A stretch of DNA of 64,000 bases from Candidatus Bathyarchaeota archaeon (lineage in GTDB: Archaea > Thermoproteota > Bathyarchaeia > Bathyarchaeales > Bathycorpusculaceae). The notes under the pieces were generated by a model. The model saw only the letters and a list, made by a program, of their open reading frames with translations. It was not told the origin of the DNA and did not search any database. The stretch is from NCBI GenBank assembly GCA_026414485.1, contig JAOAIX010000005.1, positions 42,061 through 106,060 of the forward strand, written 5' to 3'. This document shows, in pieces, positions 55,519-64,000 of this stretch (positions are counted from its first letter, which is position 1; the number at the start of each line of letters is the position of its first letter). The position numbers were made by a program, and so were the translations under genes.

Positions 55519-56130
55519 TTAATGCTTATCACGGTTTTTGATTCCCCTTCCCAGCTGTGGTGTGACTTCAAAAGTTCGTAAATTCGTGAAACTGATTAAC
55601 ACCTCCTCACCTGCTGGAAATAGCCTTTTTAGTCAAAGTCGCGACGGTTTCAGGGGTAACTGTTCAATTGATTTTATCAGTTAAATTCAACTCATGTGAC
55701 GAGGCAACTTCAAAACCGTTAGCTTCCAAAAAGCTATTTCGCGCTCGGTAATCGAGCCAACATAAGGCGTAGCTAACGCTATACGTCGGACTTGCAGCTT
55801 CCAACGCCTTTATATGGCGATTACTGTGACGATGGCAGAACATTGTGCAGTTCTAGACACTTCTTGACTTATTGCTACGTCACGCCCAGCGCCTTTGATG
55901 AAGCTACCTGAAGTGCAAGCATACACCACATCTTCAACATGGTGTCTTTGAGTTGCCACGTAGGCATTGGTTACTTTTGTTTCCATTGCCGTAAATTCTT
56001 CGATTGTAACGCTGCTTAGTGACATTGGGGCAGTATGTAACGTTATGTTGAACTTGTAAAGGATAGTGAGAATTCAGTTTTAACGGTGGTATTTGACGAA
56101 GGCACGATAGCTCCTATGGCGTCGCATGGC
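55519..56130 (-). pseudogene. Degraded maleate isomerase / Asp-Glu racemase-like gene
   Basis: Homology runs through at least four frames in order: GAIVPSSNTTVKTEF, then ITLHTAPMSLSSVTIEEF to VVYACTSGSFIKGAGRD (catalytic Cys kept), then IKALEAASPTYS to RNSFLEANGFEVA with an in-frame stop before TVTPETVATLTKKA, and finally LISFTNLRTFEVTP. Each piece matches the next segment of maleate cis-trans isomerase or arylmalonate decarboxylase-like proteins. Frameshifts and a stop make it a decaying gene. Confidence 0.82.
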
Positions 56131-56312
56131 AATTGTGTTATGGTCTGAGTATTTCTCCGTTTGCTTATCGATTTTTTGCTTAAACAAAAAATAATTAAAA
56201 CTGTTTTTACTATATTCCATAGTTAAGTTTACCTGTTTTGTTGACCCCTTAAATTTAAGGGGAAACCTCTATGTATATAGACAACTAATTTCATACTAAG
56301 GTGAAAAATGTA

Positions 56313-57956
56313 ATGAGTCAAACTGAAATGTTCTGTTGGCAATGCGAACAAACTGCAAAAGGCACGGGTTGCACCACCTTTGGAATTTGCGGAAAAAGTC
56401 CTGAGGTGTCTAATCTGCAAGACTTGCTAATATATTTGCTGCGAGGCATCTCTCAACTTGCAGTCGAAGGGCGAAAAGTCGGTGTAAAAGATGAAAAAAC
56501 CGATGTTTTCATAACTGAAGCGACATTTGCAACTTTGACCAACGTAAACTTTGATTCTGAAGACATTGTGGAAAGGTACATCCGCAAAGCAATTGAGTTG
56601 CGTGAAATTCTTAAAGCCAAAGTGGAAGCTGCAGGCGGCAGCGTAGATTTTGGTCCGGCAGTGGATTTGATTCCGGAGAAAACAATAGATGGCATGGTAA
56701 AGCAAGGAAAAAAAGTTGGCGTGAAAGCTGATTCTCTAGATAATCCTGATCTGCAGGGACTAAAGTGGCTACTTATTTATGGCATCAAAGGTGTAGCCGC
56801 TTACACATATCACGCATATCGTTTTGGCAAAAAAGACGATAAAGTTTTTGAGTTCATTGAACAGGGGCTTTCGGCGACACTTAATCCGTCTTTAGGCGTC
56901 AATGACTTTGTCGGTTTAGTGCTTAAATGTGGCGAGGTAAACATCCGTGCTATGGAGCTTTTAGACGCTGGCAACACAGAAACATATGGTCATCCTGTTC
57001 CAACTAAAGTTCCATTAGGTGCAAAGAAAGGTAAAGCAATACTTGTTTCTGGTCACGACCTTCTCGACTTAGAAGAAATTTTAAAGCAGACGGAAGGCAA
57101 GGGTATCTACGTCTATACTCATGGTGAAATGCTTCCTGCACATGGCTATCCAAAACTGAAAAAATACCCGCACTTCTATGGTCACTATGGCACAGCATGG
57201 CAAAACCAGATCCGAGAATTCGCTGCGTTCCCAGGCGCCATCCTAATGACTACAAACTGTATCCAAAAACCTGCTGATGGCTACAAAGAAAATATTTTCA
57301 CTAGCGGACCTGTTGGTTGGCCGGGTGTAAAACATATTGTAGGTGAAGATTTTTCACCTGTTATTGAACGCGCATTGGACTTGCCAGGTTTCACTGACGA
57401 CACAGCCGGGAAATCAGTGATGGTTGGCTTTGCACGTAACACAGTGTTGGGCGTAGCCGAAAAAGTGATTGACGCGGTCAAAACAGGCAAGATTCGTCAC
57501 TTCTTCCTTGTTGGTGGTTGCGACGGAGCGAAACCTGGTCGAAGCTATTATACAGAATTCGTTGAGAAAGCACCCAAAGACACAGTGATTCTAACATTGG
57601 CATGTGGCAAATTCCGATTCTTTGACAAAGAGCTTGGAGACATAAGCGGCATACCAAGGTTGTTGGATGTGGGCCAATGTAACGATGCGTACTCTGCAGT
57701 TGTTATTGCCCAGACGCTAGCTAAAGCTTTTAATGTAGGTATAAACCAATTACCGCTGTCGTTGATTTTGTCATGGTATGAGCAGAAAGCATGCGCTATA
57801 TTGCTGTCGCTTCTGTATTTAGGCGTAAAGAACATCCGCTTGGGACCAAGTTTGCCTGCTTTCATCACACCCAACATTTTAAAGGTGCTTGTGGAAAACT
57901 TCAATATTATGCCTATCAGATCTGCAGACGAAGACCTCAAAGCTATATTGGGCTAA
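56313..57956 (+). CDS. hcp: Hybrid-cluster protein (hydroxylamine reductase)
   Basis: About 547 residues. N-terminal cysteine motif CWQCEQTAKGTGCTTFGICG binds the cubane cluster. Hybrid-cluster ligands are seen in SGHDLLDLEE, MTTNCIQKP and LVGGCDGAKPGRSYY, VILTLACGKFRF, LDVGQCNDA. The length is that of the long class with the three-helix insert. Roles in NO or hydroxylamine detoxification are known for the family. ATG 56313 follows AAGGTGA by 8 bp; GTG 56301 is an alternative. Confidence 0.93.
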   Translation: MSQTEMFCWQCEQTAKGTGCTTFGICGKSPEVSNLQDLLIYLLRGISQLAVEGRKVGVKDEKTDVFITEATFATLTNVNFDSEDIVERYIRKAIELREILKAKVEAAGGSVDFGPAVDLIPEKTIDGMVKQGKKVGVKADSLDNPDLQGLKWLLIYGIKGVAAYTYHAYRFGKKDDKVFEFIEQGLSATLNPSLGVNDFVGLVLKCGEVNIRAMELLDAGNTETYGHPVPTKVPLGAKKGKAILVSGHDLLDLEEILKQTEGKGIYVYTHGEMLPAHGYPKLKKYPHFYGHYGTAWQNQIREFAAFPGAILMTTNCIQKPADGYKENIFTSGPVGWPGVKHIVGEDFSPVIERALDLPGFTDDTAGKSVMVGFARNTVLGVAEKVIDAVKTGKIRHFFLVGGCDGAKPGRSYYTEFVEKAPKDTVILTLACGKFRFFDKELGDISGIPRLLDVGQCNDAYSAVVIAQTLAKAFNVGINQLPLSLILSWYEQKACAILLSLLYLGVKNIRLGPSLPAFITPNILKVLVENFNIMPIRSADEDLKAILG

Positions 57957-58052
57957 AACATCTTTTTTACTATTTTCATATCTCTTTTCTTTTTTGTTCC
58001 AAAACTTCTTTATTTAAGAAGTATTCGTCTAAACGAAGAAAGTGAACATAAG

Positions 58053-58985
58053 TTGCGTCAAATAATGTTTGCTAACAAAACAAAAGCTGTGGTTTTCACC
58101 ATTTTGGCAGGCGTTTTATGGGGCACATCTTTTCCAATTATAAAAATCGGTTTAGCAACTATTGATCCTTTTGCGTTTCTTTTCTGGCGTTTTTTCGTTT
58201 CAAGTCTCATACTCGTTATCATTTTGGTGTTATTCAAGAAATTTCAGTTTTGTATGTCTGACAAGAAATTTGTTGTTTTCTTGGGAGTCATTAACGGTTC
58301 AGGTTATTTGCTTCAATATGTCGGTATGCCTTACACAACATCAGCAAAGGCTGCGTTATACATAAATTTGAGCGCTATGTGGGTTGCGTTACTGAGCCCT
58401 AAACTTCTGGGTGAACATATTTCACCAAAAAAAGCTGTCGGGGTTATTTCAGGTTTATTAGGCGTTGTTTTTGTGAGTACTAATTTGGATTTTTACACTT
58501 TAAGTCAGGGACAAATAATGGGTGATTGTATACTCATCATTTCAGGTGTAACATGGGCGCTGTTTATGATTTATAACAAGAAGTTTTTGATGAATTCAAC
58601 ATCGGGGCTTTTCCAGTCTATGAGCGGCGTGTTATTTTTTACTTTTTTGGCTGTTGCGCCGTTTGGCGTTTTGGCAGGTTCTGCCTTATTTGCACTAGAT
58701 ATTTGGGCTTGGGCAGCAATTGTTTATCAAGCAATAGTCTGCTGGCTTATCCCGTATTACCTGTGGCTTGAAGGTCTTAAGCATCTTTCTGCATCTACTT
58801 CTACCATTTTGTTACTGTCTGAGATAATTATTGCAACTGTTGCATCAGTTTTAATCTTGAAAGAACCTATGAGCATTTTTTCCGCCGTCGGTGCCCTACT
58901 AATAGTCCTTGCAATAGTGTTGGTTTCTGTGAAAGACCACTCTACAAAAAAACTAAAATTTTGCATTTTCTCGAACTATGCTTAA
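58053..58985 (+). CDS. EamA/DMT-family transporter
   Basis: 310 residues, about ten membrane helices in two EamA repeats. Repeat 1 begins ILAGVLWGTSFPIIKIG and repeat 2 begins ILIISGVTWALFMIYNK. Export of amino acids or metabolites is typical; the substrate is unknown. TTG 58053 (or ATG 58065); a TATA-like TTTATTTAAG lies near 58010. Stands between hcp and the ABC operon. Confidence 0.88.
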   Translation: MRQIMFANKTKAVVFTILAGVLWGTSFPIIKIGLATIDPFAFLFWRFFVSSLILVIILVLFKKFQFCMSDKKFVVFLGVINGSGYLLQYVGMPYTTSAKAALYINLSAMWVALLSPKLLGEHISPKKAVGVISGLLGVVFVSTNLDFYTLSQGQIMGDCILIISGVTWALFMIYNKKFLMNSTSGLFQSMSGVLFFTFLAVAPFGVLAGSALFALDIWAWAAIVYQAIVCWLIPYYLWLEGLKHLSASTSTILLLSEIIIATVASVLILKEPMSIFSAVGALLIVLAIVLVSVKDHSTKKLKFCIFSNYA

Positions 58986-59034
58986 CCTTAAATACATAAA
59001 ATTAGTGAAATAGAGAACAAAAGGAGATTTAAAG

Positions 59035-59868
59035 ATGACGAAACTCTTAACAATCGCTCTTGTTGTAATAATGCTGTTTGTAGGCTTCGGTATAGGTTTT
59101 GTTTCACGGCCATTTATAGCACCACCAAACTCGACAACAGCTGATGCTGTGTGGGAAAACATACAAAAAACGGGAGTCATCCGCGTAGGTACAGACCCCA
59201 CATGGCCACCTTATCAGCTACGCGATGATCTGACTGGAGAAATAGTGGGATTCGAAGTTGACCTAGCAAACGCATGCGCAGAAAAACTAGGACTAACTAT
59301 ACAATGGAATGACGTAGGTTTCGATAACATCATTCTTTCTGTCCAACAAGGGCAGCTTGACATGGGCGTCAGCGGTTTCTCTGTGACTCCTGAAAGACTG
59401 GAAGTGGTTTCATTTACTTTGCCTCACAGCACAACCGAAGGGCAAGTAGTAATGCTTCAAAGCACAATGGCAGAAAAAGGAATCACCACAATAAATTCAC
59501 TTGCGGACTTTAAAACCTTGGGCATCACTGTCGGTGTACAATCTGGAAATGTTCAACAGATAGAGCTCCAAGAAGCAGGTGTAAATATCAGAACATGGAG
59601 TGACTCTGCCTCGCCTTTCCAAGACCTGGTAAGTGCAAACCCCAGTGTACAAGCTGTGTATGCTGAAACACCTATAACCACAAATTGGATTGCCCAATTC
59701 CAAGCAGAGGGCAAAGCAGTAAGCGTAGTTTATAGCCACCCATATTATCCAGTTGCATTTCTTACCGCCAAAAGCTCTCACACGCTCCTTGACAAAATGA
59801 ACGCTGCGTTGACACAACTAATCTACGACGGAACAGTAGAGCAACTGAAAGCGAAATGGCATGCGTAA
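59035..59868 (+). CDS. ABC transporter substrate-binding protein (polar amino acid type)
   Basis: 277 residues with an N-terminal signal-anchor and a family 3 solute-binding domain: IRVGTDPTWPPYQLRDD, GFEVDLANACAEKLG and AVSVVYSHPYYPVAF. Family 3 proteins bind glutamine, histidine or similar amino acids. AAAGGAGAT precedes ATG 59035 well. First gene of an operon with two permeases and an ATPase downstream. Confidence 0.92.
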   Translation: MTKLLTIALVVIMLFVGFGIGFVSRPFIAPPNSTTADAVWENIQKTGVIRVGTDPTWPPYQLRDDLTGEIVGFEVDLANACAEKLGLTIQWNDVGFDNIILSVQQGQLDMGVSGFSVTPERLEVVSFTLPHSTTEGQVVMLQSTMAEKGITTINSLADFKTLGITVGVQSGNVQQIELQEAGVNIRTWSDSASPFQDLVSANPSVQAVYAETPITTNWIAQFQAEGKAVSVVYSHPYYPVAFLTAKSSHTLLDKMNAALTQLIYDGTVEQLKAKWHA

Positions 59869-59884
59869 ACAAACGTGACCTATA

Positions 59885-60538
59885 TTGGATGTTTGGCAAC
59901 AGTTAATCTTTATCGTGGAAGGAGTACCGTTAACTCTTTCCATTTCTATACTTTCTTTTTTGATTGGTATAGCATTAGGCTTGCCACTTGCATTTATCAG
60001 AGTTTACGAAAAAGAAGTCGGTTTTATAGTTGATGCTTACGAAAAAATTTTTCGTGGTATACCAGAAATTGTCTTATTGTTGCTTTTCTATTTTGGCTTG
60101 GGTCCATTTTTCCCAATTCCTTTTGGCAACGCCTTTTTTGTAGCGGCGTTTGTGTTGGGGTTGCGAAGTGGGGCAAACCAGTCACAAATCTATAGGGGCG
60201 CGATTAGAGGCGTTGGAGACGAACAGATACTCGCTGGCACTTCTATTGGTCTCTCTAAATGGAGATCAATTTGGCACATTATGATCCCTCAAGTCTTAAA
60301 TTTCTCCACTCCAGGTTTAGGTAGTGAATATGCTTTGCTCATAAAGGACTCCGCATATGTTTATGTCATCGGGTTAGCGGAACTTATGACACGAGCAATA
60401 CAATTAAAAAGTATCCCTCCAGGCGATGTAGTTACCCCCTTTGTTATAGCAGCTGCTTTGTATGTTGCACTGACATTCCCTATAGCTTTCTGGCTTGACC
60501 GATGGGGTAATAAAAGAAAAAAGAAACTTGGGTTGTAA
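59885..60538 (+). CDS. ABC transporter permease, amino-acid type (first)
   Basis: 217 residues with several membrane helices. The EAA-like cytoplasmic loop, which contacts the ATPase, is GAIRGVGDEQILAGTSIGLS, and the N-terminal GVPLTLSISILSF fits HisM/GlnP permeases. TTG 59885 starts 16 bp after the binding-protein gene. It likely heterodimerises with the permease at 61357. Confidence 0.9.
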   Translation: MDVWQQLIFIVEGVPLTLSISILSFLIGIALGLPLAFIRVYEKEVGFIVDAYEKIFRGIPEIVLLLLFYFGLGPFFPIPFGNAFFVAAFVLGLRSGANQSQIYRGAIRGVGDEQILAGTSIGLSKWRSIWHIMIPQVLNFSTPGLGSEYALLIKDSAYVYVIGLAELMTRAIQLKSIPPGDVVTPFVIAAALYVALTFPIAFWLDRWGNKRKKKLGL

Positions 60539-60540
60539 AA

Positions 60541-61353
60541 ATGGCAGACTTCGTAATGGAAGCAAAACATGTCTACAAAACATATGGTTACAAAAAAACG
60601 AAATTGGAGAAAAACCCCAATCAACAAAACTGTGTCAACGCAGCATCTATAGTTGAGGCTGTAAAAGACGTTTCAATAAAAATAAAAAAAGGCGATATTA
60701 AACTAATTTTTGGACCAAGCGGTTCAGGAAAAAGCACTTTCCTTCGTTGTATGGCAATGCTTGAAATTCCAGATAAAGGTGAAATCTATCTTGGTGATGA
60801 ATGCCTAACAAAACCGGGCGTTGACCTTAACAAAGCACGAGCAAGAATAGGATTTGTTTTCCAACATATCTATCTTTTTCGTCATCTTACTGCCTTAGGT
60901 AATGTTGAGTTGGCACTCCGTCAAGTTCTGAAACTGCCAAAAGAAGAAGCCCGTAAACGTGCATTAGCAGCCTTGGCTGAAGTAAAAGTCTTAGACTGTA
61001 TTAACAAGTACCCTTCTCAAATGTCAGGCGGTCAAGCTCAACGTGTAGGCATAGCTAGGGCTATAGCCCGTAATCCTGATATTATATTGCTTGATGAACC
61101 CACATCAGCATTAGACCCTGAACTTACTGGCGAAGTTATTGATACCCTACGTGACTTAGCAAGAGAAGGTACAACAATGCTCATCGTAAGCCACGAAATG
61201 CCCTTTGCTCGAGAAGTTGCAGACGAAATGATTTTTTATGACGAAGGTACGATCGTTGAGACCGGACCGCCATCGCTGTTCTTTAATGCACCAAACACTG
61301 ACAGAGCTAAGAAATTTATGACAAGAATCATAAACCGAACTACCAAGGAATAA
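60541..61353 (+). CDS. ABC transporter ATP-binding protein, amino-acid type
   Basis: 270 residues. Walker A GPSGSGKST (about residue 60), Q-loop FVFQH, signature MSGGQAQRVGIARA, Walker B IILLDEPTSALDPE and switch His in VSHEM. An N-terminal insertion of about 25 residues (KKTKLEKNPNQQNCVNAAS) precedes the first core strand and is unusual for the family. It starts 2 bp after the first permease. Confidence 0.93.
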   Translation: MADFVMEAKHVYKTYGYKKTKLEKNPNQQNCVNAASIVEAVKDVSIKIKKGDIKLIFGPSGSGKSTFLRCMAMLEIPDKGEIYLGDECLTKPGVDLNKARARIGFVFQHIYLFRHLTALGNVELALRQVLKLPKEEARKRALAALAEVKVLDCINKYPSQMSGGQAQRVGIARAIARNPDIILLDEPTSALDPELTGEVIDTLRDLAREGTTMLIVSHEMPFAREVADEMIFYDEGTIVETGPPSLFFNAPNTDRAKKFMTRIINRTTKE

Positions 61354-61356
61354 ACA

Positions 61357-62034
61357 ATGTTCGAATTCCTCCTAAATCCAGTATATCAAGGGTGGCTCAT
61401 TCAGGGTTTGCTTCTCACAGTGGAAATTACTCTGTTTGGTGTATTGATAGGGTTAGGATTAGGAACACTATTAGCTATTGGTGATATCTACGGAAAAAAA
61501 CCTTTAAAAGCGGCTATTGCACTTTACGTGGAAATTTTCAGGGGAAGTCCCCTCTTTGTGCAACTATTTTTGGCTGTATATACTGTACCTGCCATACTTA
61601 ATATTCAAATTGATCATGGTGTTCTGGCCTTTCTGGTTTTTGGATTAAACAGCGCTGGCTACCAAAAAGGCTACATGAAAGGAGCAATGGAAACAATCTT
61701 AGATGATCAAATGCAGGCTGGTCAATCGGTAGGTATGTCTAAGGTTCAAACACTTCGCCATGTGATTCTACCTCAAGCTTATCGCATAGTTATCCCATCA
61801 TGGACTAACGAGTTCTGCTCTTTAACAAAAAGTACTGCTACTTTAGCGTTCGTCGGTTTCCTCGACTTAGTTGGTGCAGGTCGTTCAATTTTAATCAATA
61901 ACATGCAAATTCTACCTGTTTGGATTGTTGTTGGTTTGATCTATCTTGCGTGGATCACTGGCTTCTCAAAGATAATGGATATAATTTATGAGAAAAAGAA
62001 AATACCAGGCATAGAATTGTTCATGCAGTCCTAA
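61357..62034 (+). CDS. ABC transporter permease, amino-acid type (second)
   Basis: 225 residues, paralogous to the 59885 permease. The cytoplasmic loop is GAMETILDDQMQAGQSVGMSK, and the N-terminus is LIQGLLLTVEITLFGVLIG. Two different permeases fit a heterodimeric importer of the His/Gln type. The 3' end overlaps the convergent flavoprotein gene by 4 bp. Confidence 0.9.
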   Translation: MFEFLLNPVYQGWLIQGLLLTVEITLFGVLIGLGLGTLLAIGDIYGKKPLKAAIALYVEIFRGSPLFVQLFLAVYTVPAILNIQIDHGVLAFLVFGLNSAGYQKGYMKGAMETILDDQMQAGQSVGMSKVQTLRHVILPQAYRIVIPSWTNEFCSLTKSTATLAFVGFLDLVGAGRSILINNMQILPVWIVVGLIYLAWITGFSKIMDIIYEKKKIPGIELFMQS

Positions 62035-62606
62035 CCTTTAATTTTCTTTATTAGCCATGCCATATTTCTACCAAGGTCATCCATTGTTTTCATTCCTTCA
62101 TCATCCCTTGCTGCATCACCTTTTTTTGCTCCTATGCCGATGTTCCAGTAGCTACTTCCAGGGATTATCATCTGACTTATGAGGAAAAAACGATTAATCG
62201 CGTCAAAAGTAGGTATTCCCCCTGCTCGTCTTACCGCGACAACAGCAGCGCCTACTTTAAGTTTGAACATGTCCCCGTTAGCTCGGGCAACATAACCTGC
62301 ACGATCAATAAGCGCTTTCAACTCAGGCGTCATCATACTAAAATAAGTTGGAGAACCAAGCAATATGCCGTCAGCTTCCAGCATTTTAGAGATGTACTCG
62401 TTGACTTTGTCATCTGTAATTATACAACTCTTATTTTTTGTTTCATAGCAGCTTCGACATCCATTGCAACTACGGACGTTTTCACCTCCAAGTTGAATTA
62501 ACTCCGTTTCAATGCCTTCAGTTTCAAGAACTTTAAGAACACGCTTAAGAAGTAGCGCAGTGTTCCCATCCCTGCGGGGACTACCATTGAAAGCCACAAC
62601 CTTCAT
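62031..62606 (-). CDS. Iron-sulfur flavoprotein (second ISF-like)
   Basis: 191 residues: flavodoxin-like loop FNGSPRRDGNTALL, cysteine motif CNGCRSCYETKNKSC (about residues 49-63), SPTYFSMMTPELKALIDRAG. It is related to the ISF at 24970 but without an AfpA neighbour. Electron transfer or FMN-dependent reduction is expected. ATG at 62606. Convergent with the ABC operon. Confidence 0.87.
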   Translation of the reverse strand: MKVVAFNGSPRRDGNTALLLKRVLKVLETEGIETELIQLGGENVRSCNGCRSCYETKNKSCIITDDKVNEYISKMLEADGILLGSPTYFSMMTPELKALIDRAGYVARANGDMFKLKVGAAVVAVRRAGGIPTFDAINRFFLISQMIIPGSSYWNIGIGAKKGDAARDDEGMKTMDDLGRNMAWLIKKIKG

Positions 62607-63182
62607 CCTAATTTCGCTCCTCAGATAATAAATTAAACAAAAGCTAAGCCGTGTTATTTAACTTTAATTTGCAGGAAAATAAACAAAACGTTTTACATGT
62701 TAACAAGAAACTAAAACTAACCAAGCCCTATATTTGATGCTTTCCATTTCTATATCTCAATTCGCTTACAATGTACTAACTCTGCAACAACATAAAAGCA
62801 AAAACAATATCAGCAACTAAAACTATAGATGTATTTACGTAATATTGGACTAAAGCCTCGTTCTTGGCTTAATTAATAACCCCCACTTCATTAAATCTTC
62901 AACGTCAAAACAAAATTCCACCTCAAACAAAAACCACAAAACCCTGACAACCAATCCCACAACACTTATATTACACAAAAGCGCTTCTAAGACAATTCAG
63001 CAATCTGTAAAGTATAGTCAAAACAATGTGCAACTCTCATCCTAATAAGAATGAGGGTGAAGCGGTGAATGAGCAACTTGCACCCACAAGTAAGCTCACA
63101 TGACACCACACATAGGCCAAAAGCGACGCAACAACAAACAAAGTTTCACCAAACGCCAATAGACACCACCACGACCCGAACA
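62607..63182 (+). other. rRNA leader and intergenic region, no 16S gene
   Basis: About 575 bp of AT-rich sequence between the flavoprotein and 23S. It contains the likely rRNA promoter and a leader hairpin (GTGCAA 63028-63033 with TTGCAC 63078-63083; CTCAT with ATGAG inside). No 16S rRNA or tRNA sequence is present. Confidence 0.6.
62965..62973 (+). promoter_or_regulatory. TATA-like element of the 23S rRNA transcript
   Basis: CTTATATTA lies about 60 bp upstream of the leader hairpin and about 215 bp upstream of the mature 23S start. It is the best archaeal TATA candidate in the region; the start would be near 62995-63000. Confidence 0.45.
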
Positions 63183-64000
63183 TGCCACGCTGTCTGGAGA
63201 ATGGCTCGGCTTGAGCGCTGAAGAAGGGCGCGGCAAGCGGCGATACAGCCACGGGTAGGCGCATGCAGCCATCGAACCGTGGATTCCTGAATGGGACTTC
63301 CTAGCAATGCTCCCTTACGGAGCGGGAACCCCCCGAACGGAAGCATCTTAGTAGGGGGAGGAAAAGAAACCAAAACGGGATTCCCTTAGTAGCAGCGAGC
63401 GAAATGGGAAAAGTCCAAACCGAATCCCACACCGAAAGGTGTGGGAGATGTAGGGTTAAGGGTCCAGCTTTTCCTCACTAGTCAAGCTGAAATGGCCTGA
63501 AAAGGCCTGCCAAAGAGGGTGACAGCCCCCTAAGTGTAAACTAGAAGGAATTATGGCTGGAATCCCAGACTACCACTCCATGGCTTTGGAGTGGAAATTT
63601 GGAAGTCACCAACTCCCAAGACTAAATACGTCTCAAGACCGATAGCGCACTAGTACGGTGACGGAAAACTGAAAAGTACCCCGGAATGGGGGTGAAAAGT
63701 GCCTGAAACCAGACAGTTACAGACGTGTGCAGCCCAGAAGGGTAGATTCCTTTCGAAGGAAATCGCTGTGAAGCGACAGTACAAGAGAGGAGGACCAGGG
63801 TTGTACGTTCCGTCTAGAAACACGGGCCGGGGAGTTTACTGCTGTGGCAAGCCTAAGAGTTCAAACTCGTAAGCATAGGGAAACCAAAAAGCACGCAACT
63901 CTGCAAGGAGCCAGGTGCAGGGTCTGAAAGGGCCCGAAGTCACAGCGGTACATACTAGAAACCAGACGATCTAGCCCTGGGCAGAGCGAAGTTAGGCGAA
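63183..64000 (+). rRNA. 23S ribosomal RNA, 5' portion (continues past window)
   Basis: The plus strand shows 23S landmarks: GGCTCGGCTTGAGCGCTG near the 5' end, GAAGAAGGGCGCGGCAAGC, CTTAGTAGCAGCGAGCGAA, and later GTACCCCGGAATGGGGGTGA and domain I/II sequence up to the window edge. The exact 5' end is estimated near 63183 by comparison with archaeal 23S sequences. Confidence 0.93.

Noticed and set aside
63037..63373. Two minus-strand ORFs of 75 codons
   Set aside because: They overlap the rRNA leader and the 23S gene and have low-complexity translations.
1..64000. CRISPR arrays, insertion sequences or prophage genes
   Set aside because: I saw no regularly spaced repeats, transposase motifs or terminal inverted repeats, and no phage structural genes.

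Overview
The window is a chromosomal segment of an archaeon, most likely an anaerobic member of the TACK lineages such as Bathyarchaeia; the exact lineage is inference. The evidence is archaeal-type elongation factor 2, ribosomal protein eL14, Cbf5, archaeosine tRNA transglycosylase, Sm-like and PAC2 proteins, many TTG/GTG starts, TATA-type promoters, and bulge-helix-bulge (BHB) introns in both a tRNA and a protein gene. Oxygen-sensitive flavoproteins and a hybrid-cluster protein suggest anaerobic life.

Layout. 1-358: end of a metallo-beta-lactamase-fold hydrolase. 472-11969: a co-directional type IV pilus-like cluster with ATPase, membrane platform, five proteins with pilin-like N-termini (one a 1098-residue surface protein) and a prepilin peptidase. 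12295-16076: sugar kinase, GlmM-like and GlmU-like enzymes (amino-sugar nucleotide synthesis). 16274-25575: Fe-S protein, Sm-like protein, PAC2 protein, a Dph6-like ATPase, archaeosine TGT, PHP phosphoesterase, beta-CASP nuclease, a presenilin-like protease and the AfpA/iron-sulfur-flavoprotein pair. 25662-31077: Ca-type P-ATPase and EF-2. 31236-38948: secreted protein, tRNA-Pro, tRNA-Thr, HtrA-like protease, PurA, small zinc proteins, phosphodiesterase and an Lrp regulator. 39122-43688: M20 peptidase, the eL14-cbf5-methyltransferase operon, creatininase-fold hydrolase and intron-bearing tRNA-Ser. 44112-51604: frameshifted Nudix gene, MFS transporter, toroid protein, a second HtrA-like protease, Vsr-like endonuclease, methyltransferase and Dph6. 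52075-57956: serA, glyA, HTH regulator, a decayed maleate-isomerase-like pseudogene and hcp. 58053-62606: EamA transporter, a polar amino-acid ABC transporter and a flavoprotein. About 63183 to the window end: the 5' part of 23S rRNA.

The strongest finding is in cbf5. The reading frame is broken exactly at the catalytic Asp codon by a 30-nt insert flanked by a perfect BHB splice motif. Removing it restores the conserved GHGGTLDPKVTG motif and one 336-residue protein. The tRNA-Ser(GGA) gene carries an intron of the same length in the same architecture. Other notable points are a tRNA-Thr with matched changes at the D-loop/T-loop contact, a 23S gene with no 16S just upstream, a TGT whose C-terminal domain carries a degenerate ArcS-like motif, two zinc-finger mini-proteins, and several gene remnants.
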